Position numbers and translations under genes: made by a program
Virus record (IMG/VR): IMGVR_UViG_3300006802_000017
Location: 1-42,320 of that record
DNA: 42,320 nucleotides
Source: a virus
Reading direction: 5' to 3' (one strand)
In this document: one piece after another, positions 32,729-38,691 of the stretch
Numbering within the stretch: the stretch's first letter is position 1
Layout: every line of letters starts with the position of its first letter
Notes under the pieces: generated by a model
The model's database searches: none
The model's input: only the letters and a program-made list of their open reading frames with translations
What the model was told of the DNA's origin: nothing

Positions 32729-33808
32729 ATGTTACTCAACATACCTACAGTCAATACATCCGAAGCAATCGACCTAATCGTTGCCGCTTCAAAGGTCCGC
32801 AATATGGGGCATGATTCTAGCTTTACCGGCATGCCCGTATTGCTGCTCGGCGAAGCAGGTTGCGGGAAAACATACGCCCCAACCGCAGCAGCCAAAATAA
32901 CCGAGGCTCAGTTTGCCGAGGTCCCGGCTATGTCGCTGTCGCCGTCGGATGCAACAGGGTCCAAGGCGTTGCCGGTACACGGGCAGCACGATCCTGACTA
33001 CGTGGTCCAATTGTTCCCTGATTACGTCAAAAACCTTGACCGCAATAAACCAGCGATCATCGTATATGACGAAGGCACTAAACCGCCGCTTGCAACGCGC
33101 AATGCGTTGCTGCAAATATTTCACTCGCGGCGGGCCGGGCGCTTTGAATTAGGGCGCGATTGGATGCTGGTAATGACCGGCAATGTTGCAAGCGCCAAGG
33201 CGGGCGATACGGACAACCCTTCCCCGTTTAGGTCACGGGTTGCTACATTTATGGTCCGCAATTCCTGCCAGCAATGGTTGGATAACTTCGCGATACCGAA
33301 CAACTTGCACTACAGCGTGACCAGCTTCATTAAGCACCACGCTGGCAACCCGCAATTTGATAAGTATCACGCTGGTCCGCTTAGCACTTGGGACCCAACC
33401 GAAAACCCCGCAGCTTATGGTTGTGAACGTAGTTGGACGAATTTGGCGAATGTCGCTGATTCGGGCGTTGACCCCAAGCTATTGGCATCAGCAATGATTG
33501 GCAACGAATTGGGCAACCTTTATTGCCAACACCTCGACACGCTGGCTGAAATTACGGACTTCGACCTAATCAAGCGGGAACCGGCAACGGCACCCGTCCC
33601 TGATGACATTATGATTTGCCACTACATTGGCAATATGGTGGCATATTGGGCTGATCGGGCCAGCATGGATGCGATTGCAACATACCTCAGGCGCATGCCC
33701 GCCGAGTGTGCTGTGGTAGCGATGACCGAAATCGCTACACGGCACCCGGACTGCAAAGAAACCCGCGCCTATATTGATTTTAGGCTTGAATACAAGCTTA
33801 GCCTGTAA
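32729..33808 (+). CDS. MoxR/CobS-like AAA+ ATPase
   Basis: A 359-aa protein. Walker A is GEAGCGKT (residues 41-48). Walker B is IIVYDEGTK, followed by the MoxR-like stretch PPLATRNALLQIFHSRR. Sensor 1 is in VMTGN, and a possible arginine finger is in FRSRVATF. MoxR-type ATPases remodel partner proteins and are usually paired with a VWA-domain protein (RavA-ViaA, CbbQ-CbbO, NorQ-NorD, CobS-CobT); such a partner is encoded two genes downstream. The C-terminal 150 residues are helical with several histidine/cysteine positions and no recognised motif. The substrate in this phage is unknown. Confidence 0.85.
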   Translation: MLLNIPTVNTSEAIDLIVAASKVRNMGHDSSFTGMPVLLLGEAGCGKTYAPTAAAKITEAQFAEVPAMSLSPSDATGSKALPVHGQHDPDYVVQLFPDYVKNLDRNKPAIIVYDEGTKPPLATRNALLQIFHSRRAGRFELGRDWMLVMTGNVASAKAGDTDNPSPFRSRVATFMVRNSCQQWLDNFAIPNNLHYSVTSFIKHHAGNPQFDKYHAGPLSTWDPTENPAAYGCERSWTNLANVADSGVDPKLLASAMIGNELGNLYCQHLDTLAEITDFDLIKREPATAPVPDDIMICHYIGNMVAYWADRASMDAIATYLRRMPAECAVVAMTEIATRHPDCKETRAYIDFRLEYKLSL

Positions 33809-33905
33809 AGAGTAACGCCCCTGCAAAGGGGTGTTACCTGATGCCGCTGGTTATCCGGCGGCATTGGGTAGCGCCTTGCTACAAAAAACCACGGGAGATT
33901 AACCA
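33809..33905 (+). promoter_or_regulatory. three-hairpin spacer with CCACGGGAG, before the DUF3150-like gene
   Basis: Three consecutive hairpins: GTAACGCCCCT-GCAA-AGGGGTGTTAC (33812-33837, 11 bp with one G-U), ATGCCGCTGG-TTAT-CCGGCGGCAT (33841-33864, 10 bp) and GTAGC-5-GCTAC (33868-33882). Then come an A run and CCACGGGAG (33889-33897), 8 nt from ATG. The fold and much of the sequence are repeated at 34809-34903. No strong T run follows the first two hairpins, so they are not ordinary terminators. Confidence 0.8.
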
Positions 33906-34808
33906 ATGAACGCATTTATAAATTATGACGCACCCAGCGTCGCCGAAACGCACGTATTAGTTAAGCTAGAAGCAAGCTTTCCCCCGGCATCAAAGCAATC
34001 AGAAAAGGCAAAGGCAGCAATTGTCGCCGATATGGTTGCACAAGGTGCCGACCGGGAAACCGCCGAGGCTATGGCGAAAGGCTCAGGTGACCTTTTCCCC
34101 GACGGGGAATTGAAAGATATCAAGAGCCCCTATTACAGCTTCAATACGTTTTTGGAGCGGGTTTCTATTCGCTGGCTCGGCGGCAAAGGTGCGCCGCGCC
34201 TTGTTTCGGTTCATATGCTCGACAAAATCGAACAGCGCTTTACCGAGGCGCAGCTTGTAATGTTGCCGCTGATTGAGGCATTCAAGCGCGATTACGTGAA
34301 AACCTTGGACGCATTGGAAAACCGGACCGGCCATTATTTTGCCCGCTCCGATTACCCGACAGCCGAGGAAATCGACAGGAAATTCCGCTTCGATTTGACT
34401 TTCACGCCAATCGGCGACCCGCGACAGTTTGATATGGGCGCGGTATCGGAAACGCATAAGCGCCGAATGGTTGAAGCGCTAAATGAACAGGCGCAAGCAG
34501 TTACCAAAGAGTACGCCGAAAGCATTAGATCAGCGCTGCAACAGCTTAGCGCCCAATTAATTGGGGGCAAGGGTGCCGACGGCAAATATATTCGGTTTTC
34601 CGAATCCAATGTTAGCAACCTGTTGGAGTTGGTCGAGGCTAATCTGAACGCCTCAGGCGATCAGCAACTTGCTGAGGCATTGACCGACGTTAAGCGCGCC
34701 GCCGAATTGGCCGCTAATGCCGCTCGGTATAAGGACGATAAAGCGGTTAGAACCAGCGCCGCGAATGCCGCTAGCAGTGCGGCTAACAAATTGGCTGGCC
34801 TTTTCTAG
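33906..34808 (+). CDS. DUF3150-like protein of the MoxR/VWA module
   Basis: A 300-aa, mainly helical protein. The middle part has the pattern I associate with DUF3150 proteins: a long helix (LDKIEQRFTEAQLVMLPLIEAFKRDYVKTLDA), then YPTAEEIDRKFRFDLTFTPIGDPRQFDM, then another long helix (THKRRMVEALNEQAQAVTKEYAESI). The C-terminus is alanine-rich (AAELAANAARYKDDKAVRTSAANAASSAANKL). DUF3150 genes are often placed between CobS-like ATPases and CobT/VWA-like genes in phages; the molecular role is not known. It probably bridges the ATPase and the VWA protein. Confidence 0.7.
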   Translation: MNAFINYDAPSVAETHVLVKLEASFPPASKQSEKAKAAIVADMVAQGADRETAEAMAKGSGDLFPDGELKDIKSPYYSFNTFLERVSIRWLGGKGAPRLVSVHMLDKIEQRFTEAQLVMLPLIEAFKRDYVKTLDALENRTGHYFARSDYPTAEEIDRKFRFDLTFTPIGDPRQFDMGAVSETHKRRMVEALNEQAQAVTKEYAESIRSALQQLSAQLIGGKGADGKYIRFSESNVSNLLELVEANLNASGDQQLAEALTDVKRAAELAANAARYKDDKAVRTSAANAASSAANKLAGLF

Positions 34809-34903
34809 GCTTGTCAGTAACACCCTATCAGGGTGTTACCTAATGCGGCTCGATTTTGGGCCGTATTAGGTAGCAATCCTGCTACACCCACGGGAGAAAA
34901 CCA
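34809..34903 (+). promoter_or_regulatory. three-hairpin spacer with CCACGGGAG, before the VWA/peptidase gene
   Basis: Same architecture as 33809-33905: GTAACACCCT-ATC-AGGGTGTTAC (34817-34839, 10 bp), a CTAATGCGGC/GGCCGTATTAG stem (34840-34869, 10 bp, one G-U) and GTAGC-6-GCTAC (34870-34885). Then CCACGGGAG (34888-34896), 7 nt from ATG. Stretches such as AGGGTGTTACCT are shared with the previous spacer. Stems keep their pairing although several bases differ, which suggests that structure is maintained. Confidence 0.8.
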
Positions 34904-36256
34904 ATGGATGTTAATAAACTTATCATTGACCTTTTAGTTGTGCTGATTCAATCGCCGTATACCTTTGTTAAGGCTATGGGATTTCGGCTCGCTGCGATGA
35001 AGCGCGAAATTACCGAAACCCGCACTAAAACAATGGCCGTTGACGGGGTGACGTTATTTATAAACCCGCATTGGACCTCGGCGCAATCGAAGGTAAAGCT
35101 GTTATTCGTGCTGTTGCATGAGGCATGCCATGTATGGATGTTGCACCCTAAGCGCTTGCGGGACATATACCCCAGCCAGCGTGATATCGTGCATCAAGCC
35201 GCTGATTACGTGGTCAATCTAACGTTAGAACAGGCACGTTGCCCGTATCCTATGCCGGATGACGCGCTAATCAATCGCGACTACGTTGATGCTAATTGGA
35301 AATGCTTGAACGTTGAACGGGTTGTGCAATTGCTGTTGCAGCAACCGCCGGAACAGCCGGAACAGCCGGAACAACCGCAACCGCCCGAGGGTGCCGATAC
35401 GGACCCCGGCGACAGCGGGCAAGGCGGGCAACCTGATGACGAAACCGACAGCGAAACCGAAACCGGGAAAGATACCGGCGACGGTGACGAAAGCGGTGAC
35501 GAAAGCGGTGACGGCGACGGCGACGAACAGGGTACCAGCCAAACTAATGGCGGCAACGGTTCAACGCCTGAAAGCTGCGGAGAACTACTCCCCGCACCTG
35601 ATGATCTTGACGAACAGGAACACGTTAAGCGCAATGAACAGGCGTTACAGCTGGCTAGCAGCGGCGCGGGGTCAATGCCCGCGAATATGCTTGAGGAATT
35701 GCATCATCAGGCGCAAGGTAGCGCGACCGATTGGCTGACAGCGTTCAAAGATAGATTCGCAACCGCAGTTGACGCTAGCGATTGGAGTGAGGAGCGGTTT
35801 AACCAGCAATATGCCGCTATCGGCATGATTGAACCGACGTTATACACGGAATCAGTCGGAACCATTGCTATCGTGGTTGATGAATCTAGCTCAATGGATA
35901 ATGACCAGCTGAACCGCGCGACCGAACAGGTGGCCGCGATTGTTAGCGAATGGACTCCGCAGCGTGTCCTAATTATTCGCCATACGGCCATAATTGAGGA
36001 CATTCAAGAGCTATTCTACGGGCAACAGCCGGAACCACGTGAAAAGCGGGCCCACGGAGGCACCTATTTTCGACCGGTAATCGAAAAGCTTGAGGACGAA
36101 ATCATTGATGTAGCATGTTGGGTGACCGACTGCATGCCAATGGATTCGGTACCTGATGCAAGCTTTCCGATAATTTGGCTCGGTACCGGATACGGCGCTG
36201 AACGCTGTTATAACACGTACAACCTGCAAGGCGATTTCGTTAGCATTGACGAATAG
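34904..36256 (+). CDS. metallopeptidase/VWA-like protein (PF13203/DUF2201-type) with acidic linker
   Basis: A 450-aa protein in three parts. The N-terminal peptidase-like domain has the zinc motif LLHEACHVWMLHPKR (about residues 71-85; HExxH plus following H). The linker (about 148-230) starts with PEQ repeats and becomes an Asp/Glu/Gly/Ser-rich run. The C-terminal VWA-like domain keeps a MIDAS D-E-S-S-S (VVDESSSMD, about 323-331), the threonine in AHGGTYFRPVIE and WVTDCMP. An acidic linker between N-terminal and VWA domains also occurs in CobT. It is probably the substrate adaptor of the MoxR-like ATPase. Whether the peptidase is active is unknown. The stop lies 9 bp before the right inverted repeat. 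Confidence 0.85.
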   Translation: MDVNKLIIDLLVVLIQSPYTFVKAMGFRLAAMKREITETRTKTMAVDGVTLFINPHWTSAQSKVKLLFVLLHEACHVWMLHPKRLRDIYPSQRDIVHQAADYVVNLTLEQARCPYPMPDDALINRDYVDANWKCLNVERVVQLLLQQPPEQPEQPEQPQPPEGADTDPGDSGQGGQPDDETDSETETGKDTGDGDESGDESGDGDGDEQGTSQTNGGNGSTPESCGELLPAPDDLDEQEHVKRNEQALQLASSGAGSMPANMLEELHHQAQGSATDWLTAFKDRFATAVDASDWSEERFNQQYAAIGMIEPTLYTESVGTIAIVVDESSSMDNDQLNRATEQVAAIVSEWTPQRVLIIRHTAIIEDIQELFYGQQPEPREKRAHGGTYFRPVIEKLEDEIIDVACWVTDCMPMDSVPDASFPIIWLGTGYGAERCYNTYNLQGDFVSIDE

Positions 36257-36264
36257 CCAAGCTG

Positions 36265-36290
36265 CGGGGGGTTTCCAATGGATTATTTTG
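36265..36290. repeat. right 26-bp inverted repeat bounding the MoxR/VWA module
   Basis: Inverted copy of 32337-32362 with one mismatch in 26. It begins 9 bp after the VWA gene stop and overlaps the last codon and stop of the convergent resolvase-like gene (TAA at 36283-36285). No hairpin terminator is present between the convergent genes. No target-site duplication is evident outside either repeat. Confidence 0.9.
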
Positions 36291-36681
36291 GCAGGTCGCT
36301 GATTGACCGCTCAATGGATGCAACGGTGTCGCCAATATTTTGCGTATAGCGCATGAACGCCGCCAGCTGGACCGGGGTCATTTCGACCACGCAGCGCCAC
36401 GGCTCATTATTTTGGCGGTAAGCGACCACGGGGTACTCTCCCGAGCCATTAGCGCTGAGCCGAGCCTGTTTCAGCCAATCGTTGAGCCGCAACACCTCTT
36501 GGCGCTTGACCTCAATTTGGCACTGAGCCGCCGAGCCATCCGAGCCACCTTCTCGCGACTGAGCCAACTCCCTGCTGAGCCTGAGCCTTTCAGGCAAAAA
36601 TTTGTTCAGAATGGAAAAAAACTCGCGCTCTCCGCGAGCCCCTTTCTCTCGCCTTCCTTTATGTGATTTCGGTTTAGCCAC
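36283..36681 (-). CDS. Holliday-junction-resolvase-like PD-(D/E)XK nuclease
   Basis: A 132-aa protein with a basic start (MAKPKSHKGRREKGARGEREFFSI) containing the early glutamate of the family. Then comes REGGSDG and the metal-binding core QIEVKRQEVLRLNDW (E-x-K). This is the pattern of small phage and archaeal-type Hjc-like resolvases and related endonucleases. It would cut branched DNA before packaging. Translation begins at GTG 36681 with an AGGAG 8 nt upstream, and the gene overlaps the nuclease gene before it by 76 nt. The last codons lie in the right inverted repeat of the module. Confidence 0.78.
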   Translation of the reverse strand: MAKPKSHKGRREKGARGEREFFSILNKFLPERLRLSRELAQSREGGSDGSAAQCQIEVKRQEVLRLNDWLKQARLSANGSGEYPVVAYRQNNEPWRCVVEMTPVQLAAFMRYTQNIGDTVASIERSISDLPK

Positions 36682-36995
36682 CCGTTTATCTCCTCAAGCA
36701 GCTCGCGTTCCGAGCCAAACTCCCTTACAAACAACTTCTTCTCTCTAGCCATAGAAGGACCAAACACCGCCTTCATTTTACTCATCGTGATGTTCAGGTT
36801 TTCCCGCTCCCCGCGATGGTGCCAGATACATAGCGGTATGGTGTGATCGTGGCCGAGCCGATATCCCTCAACGATATGGTGGATTTCGACCGTACCCACA
36901 CTGAGCCCACGTTTTCTACAGGCCATGCAGCCATAAACCTTGAGCATATAGAACCGCTCGCGGTCAGTCTGACTTATAGGCTTGCATTTCGGCAC
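36606..36995 (-). CDS. Ref-family-like HNH nuclease
   Basis: A 129-aa protein with a CxxC (GCMACRKRG), then VEIHHIVEGYRLGHDHTIPLCIWHHRGE. This is the His-rich HNH core of phage P1 Ref-type recombination-enhancement nucleases (IHHI...R-x-G-H-x-H-TIPLC-x-x-HH). The two cysteines plus histidines probably bind zinc. Ref cuts within RecA-made D-loops; the present protein may act likewise with the host RecA. It starts at GTG 36995 with a GAGG 8 nt upstream, and overlaps the preceding gene by 32 nt and the resolvase-like gene by 76 nt. Confidence 0.85.
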   Translation of the reverse strand: MPKCKPISQTDRERFYMLKVYGCMACRKRGLSVGTVEIHHIVEGYRLGHDHTIPLCIWHHRGERENLNITMSKMKAVFGPSMAREKKLFVREFGSERELLEEINGWLNRNHIKEGERKGLAESASFFPF

Positions 36996-37305
36996 GTTTT
37001 GTTGCCTCCATCGACTGCCACAAACTACTTCCCTGCATCGCGATACGAAGGTGCCATCCTTCTTTCTCCGCTATTTCCGTGGCTTCGCGCAATCCCTCCA
37101 GAATTTCCAGATACTCAGGATGACAGCGAGCCTCGCGCTCCTGAGCATTCACTGTGTCAAAACCCTTGGCTGCATAATCCCGCATCAGCATCGCCAGCTT
37201 TGATTTGCGGTAGTGGTCAAGGTACACCATGTCGGCTTTCGCTTTGGCGTAGCGGTCGGCCTGCTGGCGTAGCTCGTTGAGCCTTACTTCCAATTCTTTG
37301 AACAC
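36964..37305 (-). CDS. helical early protein of unknown function
   Basis: A 113-aa protein, almost wholly helical with coiled-coil character at the N-terminus (LEVRLNELRQQADRYAKAKADM) and Ala/Glu-rich helices later (EGLREATEIAEKEGWHLRIAMQG). I know similar small proteins from phage recombination gene groups, without function. It begins at GTG 37305, two nt after the stop of the HTH gene. No strong ribosome site is visible (GGCG about 8 nt upstream), so coupling to the HTH gene is probable. Confidence 0.75.
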   Translation of the reverse strand: MFKELEVRLNELRQQADRYAKAKADMVYLDHYRKSKLAMLMRDYAAKGFDTVNAQEREARCHPEYLEILEGLREATEIAEKEGWHLRIAMQGSSLWQSMEATKRAEMQAYKSD

Positions 37306-37307
37306 AA

Positions 37308-37514
37308 TCAGTCGCCGTAAAGCCGACGCAATTCTTCGCGCCGCTCCACCAGCTTGGCGCGCAGGTAAATTTGCCGCGCCCTGTTGCCGCTAATGCCCCA
37401 CCGTTTGCCGATAGCAACGTAGGTTTCGCCAGCTTCCCTTGCCGCGACAATTAAAGGATTGCGGTATTTGCGCTTGCGCTGCCAATCCGATTGTTGCTGT
37501 GCTTTCGTTCCCAT
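37308..37514 (-). CDS. small HTH-domain DNA-binding protein
   Basis: A 68-aa protein. ATG 37514 is chosen because it begins the conserved-looking part and has GGCGG 4 nt upstream. A longer reading from 37586 would run through the hairpin at 37532-37557. Residues about 20-50 form a helix-turn-helix (IVAAREAGETYVAIGKRWGISGNRARQIYLRA), close to those of sigma-like and resolvase-like regulators. The C-terminus is basic (LVERREELRRLYG). A transcriptional regulator of early phage genes is likely. It starts about 10 nt after a terminator-like hairpin, which may attenuate its own expression. Confidence 0.75.
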   Translation of the reverse strand: MGTKAQQQSDWQRKRKYRNPLIVAAREAGETYVAIGKRWGISGNRARQIYLRAKLVERREELRRLYGD

Positions 37515-37524
37515 TTTTACCGCC

Positions 37525-37557
37525 AAAAAAAGGCCCCCAACAGTTACGAAGGGGGCC
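37525..37557 (-). terminator. rho-independent terminator or attenuator, minus strand
   Basis: GGCCCCC-12-GGGGGCC stem (37532-37538 with 37551-37557) followed on the minus strand by a run of seven T (37525-37531). It lies between the 78-aa gene and the HTH gene, so it would reduce reading into the recombination genes unless antiterminated. On the plus strand the same hairpin precedes a fifth CCACGGGAG at 37570. Confidence 0.75.
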
Positions 37558-37569
37558 AAGCTCTCAGTG

Positions 37570-37742
37570 CCACGGGAGAGTGCCACATGAAACGATTATT
37601 TACGGACACGATACCAGTTCCAGAGCATTCTCGCGACCCTGCTCCAAATCATCCTCTAGCAGCATGGTGCTACAGTCAAATTGCAGGTTCACCAAATCTC
37701 CACGATCCAGCCAGATATGGATTTTACCGTCTCGGGCCTTGA
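37570..37742 (+). other. fifth CCACGGGAG element with a doubtful 51-codon frame
   Basis: CCACGGGAG at 37570-37578 lies 8 nt before ATG 37587, exactly as in the MoxR module, after a strong hairpin. The frame runs 51 codons (MKRLFTDTIPVPEH...) to 37742 but lies antisense to a better supported minus-strand gene. It has a composition typical of a shadow frame. It may be a copied leader element without a gene, or a real overlapping gene; I favour the former. Confidence 0.3.
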
Positions 37743-37836
37743 TGTCAGCCAAATTATCGACAGCAACGGTTAACTTGAACCTGCGGTTTTCTTCCATCGG
37801 GAACCGCTCGACTGTTGCTCTCTTAATTTTCTTCAC
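37600..37836 (-). CDS. small early protein, unknown
   Basis: A 78-aa protein starting at GTG 37836, chosen because GGAG lies 6 nt upstream and the GTG overlaps the previous stop as GTGA. A basic N-terminus (MKKIKRATVERF) is followed by a beta-strand pattern (RFKLTVAVDNL; KIHIWLDRGDLVNLQF) and an acidic helix (LLEDDLEQGRENALELV). The first part (VDNLADIKARDGKIHIW) suggests a small beta-fold. No family recognised. It is followed by a strong terminator-like hairpin. Confidence 0.7.
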   Translation of the reverse strand: MKKIKRATVERFPMEENRRFKLTVAVDNLADIKARDGKIHIWLDRGDLVNLQFDCSTMLLEDDLEQGRENALELVSCP

Positions 37837-37994
37837 ATCACGCTCCGAACGACGAACAAGAATAAGGTCAGGCTCGTACATGCTAGGATAATAACAGAAA
37901 ACGCTAGCCAGCGAATAGTTTTTTCATAACGCTCAACTAATTGCTGGTAAGCAAGCATTCTGTTTTCCAATATAACGATTTCTTCAATGCTCAT
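37833..37994 (-). CDS. 53-aa membrane protein, first gene of early minus operon
   Basis: A short gene from ATG 37994 with an ACGGAG 6 nt upstream. The N-terminal half is an acidic/amphipathic helix (MSIEEIVILENRMLAYQQLVERYEKTI). The C-terminal half is one transmembrane span (WLAFSVIILACTSLTLFLFVV) with a two-residue tail. Such a small tail-anchored protein made early could block superinfection or alter the host membrane, but nothing specific is seen. A GC-rich hairpin (38011-38038) lies just upstream. Confidence 0.7.
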   Translation of the reverse strand: MSIEEIVILENRMLAYQQLVERYEKTIRWLAFSVIILACTSLTLFLFVVRSVM

Positions 37995-38010
37995 AAATCA
38001 CTCCGTAAAA

Positions 38011-38038
38011 GCCGGGCACTGGGCCCTCCCGCCCCGGC
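38011..38038 (-). terminator. hairpin before the 53-aa gene, weak terminator or leader structure
   Basis: GCCGGG/CCCGGC stem with a 16-nt loop, followed on the minus strand by TTTTA. It is in the leader of the minus transcript that starts near 38237, and just before the ribosome site of the first gene. It may be an attenuator. The T run is short and termination is uncertain. Confidence 0.4.
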
Positions 38039-38219
38039 CAATAAACTGGTCTTAATGGGTTGGGTGTCCCGCCGTTTCGCCCGACCTTTATCCTCGTCGT
38101 CAGGTGCTTGCTTGAGTTACGGTCAAGTGTAGGAATAACACCGACCGGTATTGCTTGGGAGACATTATTGGATTATTCTGGACAGGAAATCCGGTTCAGT
38201 CTCCAAACCTCACCGGTAG

Positions 38220-38246
38220 CGCCCCCGTCAGGGGGCGTTTTCTTTT
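38220..38246 (+). terminator. rho-independent terminator, plus strand
   Basis: CGCCCCC-GTCA-GGGGGCG (38220-38237) followed by TTTTCTTTT. It points right, although no plus-strand gene precedes it closely, so it may stop antisense reading from the MoxR/VWA module. Read on the minus strand, the same stem forms the very 5' end of the transcript from the promoter at 38244-38272 and could protect it. Confidence 0.75.
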
Positions 38247-38272
38247 ATACCGAAGTTGATCCAGCTTGGCAA
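38244..38272 (-). promoter_or_regulatory. sigma-70-like promoter of the minus early operon
   Basis: On the minus strand TTGCCA (38272-38267), a 17-base spacer, TATAAA (38249-38244). Both boxes are near consensus. Transcription would begin near 38237 and run through the 53-aa, 78-aa, HTH, 113-aa, Ref-like and resolvase-like genes. The -35 box lies inside a perfect 18-bp palindrome. Confidence 0.75.
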
Positions 38273-38285
38273 ACGCTCGTTTGCC
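38268..38285. promoter_or_regulatory. 18-bp palindrome GGCAAACG-CT-CGTTTGCC, probable operator
   Basis: Perfect inverted repeat with 8-bp arms and 2-bp centre. It overlaps five of the six bases of the -35 element of the minus promoter. A dimer bound here would block RNA polymerase. The small HTH protein encoded downstream (37308-37514) is one candidate for autoregulation; this is inference. Confidence 0.6.
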
Positions 38286-38288
38286 ACG

Positions 38289-38354
38289 CCCCCCCCTCAG
38301 GAAAGCGGAACCTACGGAACCTGCGGAACCGAGGGGGGGGGAATTATTTTTTTT
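38289..38354 (+). terminator. second plus-strand terminator-like hairpin with GGAACC repeats in its loop
   Basis: CCCCCCCCTC (38289-38298) pairs with GAGGGGGGGG (38331-38340) over a 32-nt loop, followed by AATTATTTTTTTT. The loop contains three tandem GGAACC words (9-nt period). With the hairpin at 38220-38246 it makes two consecutive terminators facing right, so plus-strand transcription is strongly stopped before the divergent early region. Confidence 0.6.
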
Positions 38355-38359
38355 CACCC

Positions 38360-38458
38360 CTATCCGGCTGCAATCCAAAGCATCAGAAACAGCCCTATAG
38401 CGCAAATAATGGCTGCAATACCATCAGCTACCATCTCGTCCTTTTCCCAATCCTTCAT
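38360..38458 (-). CDS. 32-aa membrane microprotein
   Basis: A tiny gene, ATG 38458 to TAG 38360. GGGAGG lies 6 nt before ATG, and the start is one base after the stop of the 76-aa zinc-finger gene. The protein is a short acidic N-terminus (MKDWEKDEMVADG) and one transmembrane helix (IAAIICAIGLFLMLWIAAG). No homologue is known to me. Translational coupling and the strong ribosome site support it. Confidence 0.6.
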   Translation of the reverse strand: MKDWEKDEMVADGIAAIICAIGLFLMLWIAAG

Positions 38459-38459
38459 T

Positions 38460-38690
38460 TCATGCCTCCCAATGTCTTGCTCTAACCCGATTACTGGCCC
38501 AATAGCCCTTGTCATTCAGCCGTAAACGCGGCCTTCTCTGTTTATCCAGCACACGGGCAGGGTCCATACACTTGCGCGCTGTAGGCTCGCCCGCAAGGTG
38601 CATAGAGAAAGTGTAATCGCTGGTGAAATACTGGCCACACCTCGGACACTTGCAGTATTTGCTGCCAAACGGCAGTTTTGGGTCGCTCAT
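38460..38690 (-). CDS. small zinc-finger early protein
   Basis: A 76-aa protein with CPRC (C15, C18), H31 and C41, spaced as in a small C2HC zinc finger of phage early proteins (CPRCGQYFTSDYTFSMHL, later KCMDP). The C-terminus is basic (KQRRPRLRLND). It probably binds nucleic acid or a host protein. It starts one base after the stop of the 62-aa gene and uses a GAGG-type site. Function unknown. Confidence 0.75.
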   Translation of the reverse strand: MSDPKLPFGSKYCKCPRCGQYFTSDYTFSMHLAGEPTARKCMDPARVLDKQRRPRLRLNDKGYWASNRVRARHWEA

Positions 38691-38691
38691 C

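Noticed and set aside
38060-38485. 141-codon plus-strand frame over the terminators
   Set aside because: It runs through two strong terminator hairpins and lacks a ribosome site.
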